58,000 bases of DNA. Origin: Adiantum capillus-veneris. Lineage: Eukaryota; Streptophyta; Polypodiopsida; Polypodiales; Pteridaceae. Position numbers and translations under genes: made by a program. A model generated the notes under the pieces. The model made no database searches. It was not told the origin of the DNA and saw only the letters and a list, made by a program, of their open reading frames with translations. The DNA lies in the NCBI GenBank assembly GCA_014529385.2, contig CM043959.1, positions 14,387,809-14,445,808 on the forward strand. The letters run 5' to 3'. Each line of letters starts with the position of its first letter. The stretch's first letter is position 1. Below, in pieces: positions 57,001-58,000 of this stretch.

Positions 57001-58000
57001 CCTTAACACCCAGTTATTCTTAATATAATGACATAGAGTGGATAAGTGGTGAATCTTAAGACCAAATCACTCATGCTACTAGGTATAATACGTTAGAGAA
57101 GTGGTAGACCTTGAATGCAAACACCCCATGTACAAAATATCATGGTTTTAGGGTGTTTCAATGGAGCCTAGAATCTCGGAGACATGGTAGATCTTGATTC
57201 TTTCCATGTTTGAATGGCACCTATCTTGGAAAAATGATGGAGGTTACTTCTCTCCATACTTCAACGGAGCCTAGCTTTGACAAGTGGTGAACCTTTGCTT
57301 CTCTCTATGTTTGAATAGAGTTAGCTTGGACAAGTGGTGGACCTTTGCTTCTCTCTATGTTTGAATAGAGTTAGCTTGGACAAGTGGTGGACCTTGGAAT
57401 GAAACCCCCGTGTAAAACATATCATGGGCATTTCAAGTGGTGAGAAAGGATACCATTTAAGATATAACCTTATAGGTTGGACAAGTGGTGGACCTTAATA
57501 CATAGTTCTTCTTAATATAATGACATAGAGTGTACAAGTGGTGTATCTTGAGACCAAAACACTCGTGCTACTAGGGATCCTAGCTTGGACAAGTGGTGGA
57601 CCTTGGAAAAAAGTCCCCCTGTACAACATAGATGAGTTTTTTCATGTTTTAATGGAAGAGAGATTCGACAAATGGTGGAGCTTGCTTATCTCCATGTGGA
57701 TTTTAGAACTAGCTTGGACAAGTGGTGGAGCTTTGCTTTTTTACTCTTCATAATACAATGATGTATAGGTTGGTTACATGGTGAATCTTAAGGCCAAACC
57801 TCCCATCTTACTAGAGATGATAGGTTGGACAAGTGGTCAACCTTCTATCATTTCTCCATGCCTATAATTAGACAATTAGTAGAACTAGCATCTTTCTATG
57901 TTGTCTAGAGCTGAGCTTGGACAAGTAGTGGACCTTGCTACTCTCTTCCCTTGGATTATTAGTTTGAAGACTCATTATATATACTTGCTTAGATCTATAT
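54063..58000. repeat. Repeat block 2, higher-order array of the same family
   Basis: More than twenty copies of a GGACAAGTGGTGGACC-like motif. Larger units can be tracked by 'gacatagagtg' at about 54,130, 54,573, 54,928, 55,346, 55,765, 56,119, 56,560, 57,030 and 57,523: steps of 443, 355, 418, 419, 354, 441, 470 and 493 bp. The step pattern nearly repeats every three units, about 1.2 kb. The left edge has the motif in reverse (54,063-54,083). Phrases 'ctccatgtttcaatggag' and 'ctctatgtttcaatagag' form 6-bp-stem hairpins. Runs off the window end. Short open frames inside are chance products. Confidence 0.88.

Noticed and set aside
50683-57753. Many short open frames such as those reading LDKWWTF or AWTSGGPW
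   Set aside because: All are translations of the GGACAAGTGGTGGACC repeat in three frames, with stops falling at unit differences; not genes.

Overview
This window looks like intergenic DNA from a large, repeat-rich land-plant nuclear genome. Evidence: plant-type LTR retrotransposons of both superfamilies, primer-binding sites matching plant tRNA-Asp and initiator tRNA-Met, a plant-type FCP1-like phosphatase exon, a MITE, and plant-like (CT)n(CA)n and (AG)n microsatellites. I cannot name the species. No bacterial operons, rRNA, tRNA or CRISPR arrays were seen. I find no complete, intact host gene; almost all coding sequence is decayed retrotransposon.

Layout. Positions 1-35,000 form a nest. 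The outermost element, gypsy A (+), has its leader, gag, protease, RT, RNase H and first half of integrase at 1-8263, and resumes inside integrase at 33,159. Copia E (-) sits inside it, with its 3' part at 8264-9679 and 5' part at about 26,355-28,719. Gypsy B (+, 9680-16,346) lies inside E, and gypsy C (+, 16,347-about 26,354) lies inside the 3' LTR of B. Copia F (+, 28,720-33,161) lies in the leader of E. Two deletion junctions (about 26,355 and 33,159) removed the right ends of C, B, E and F. After the 3' end of A (LTR from about 35,011) comes another A-type leader, then gypsy H (36,678-about 44,350), cut off after its protease. The 5' LTR of H carries a 495-bp MITE. Positions 44,350-50,520 hold no recognisable gene, only simple and diverged repeats. 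From 50,524 to the end, two blocks of a 'GGACAAGTGGTGGACC' repeat flank a region containing one FCP1/NIF-like phosphatase exon (-).

How the parts work together. The gypsy elements share an order of Gag (with two zinc knuckles), retropepsin 1, (RT, RNase H), integrase with two tandem HHCC fingers, and a second retropepsin-like domain after integrase. Only A keeps RT; B and C lack it, so if they moved after losing it they needed help in trans. The leaders between primer site and gag carry family-specific perfect or near-perfect palindromes with a CGCG core. In A, B and C these are about 285-303 bp apart.

The points most worth following are the second retropepsin after integrase, the CGCG-core leader palindromes, and the right-hand repeat array, whose units contain a small hairpin with paired substitutions. 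All homology calls were made by eye from motifs and from comparison of copies within the window.
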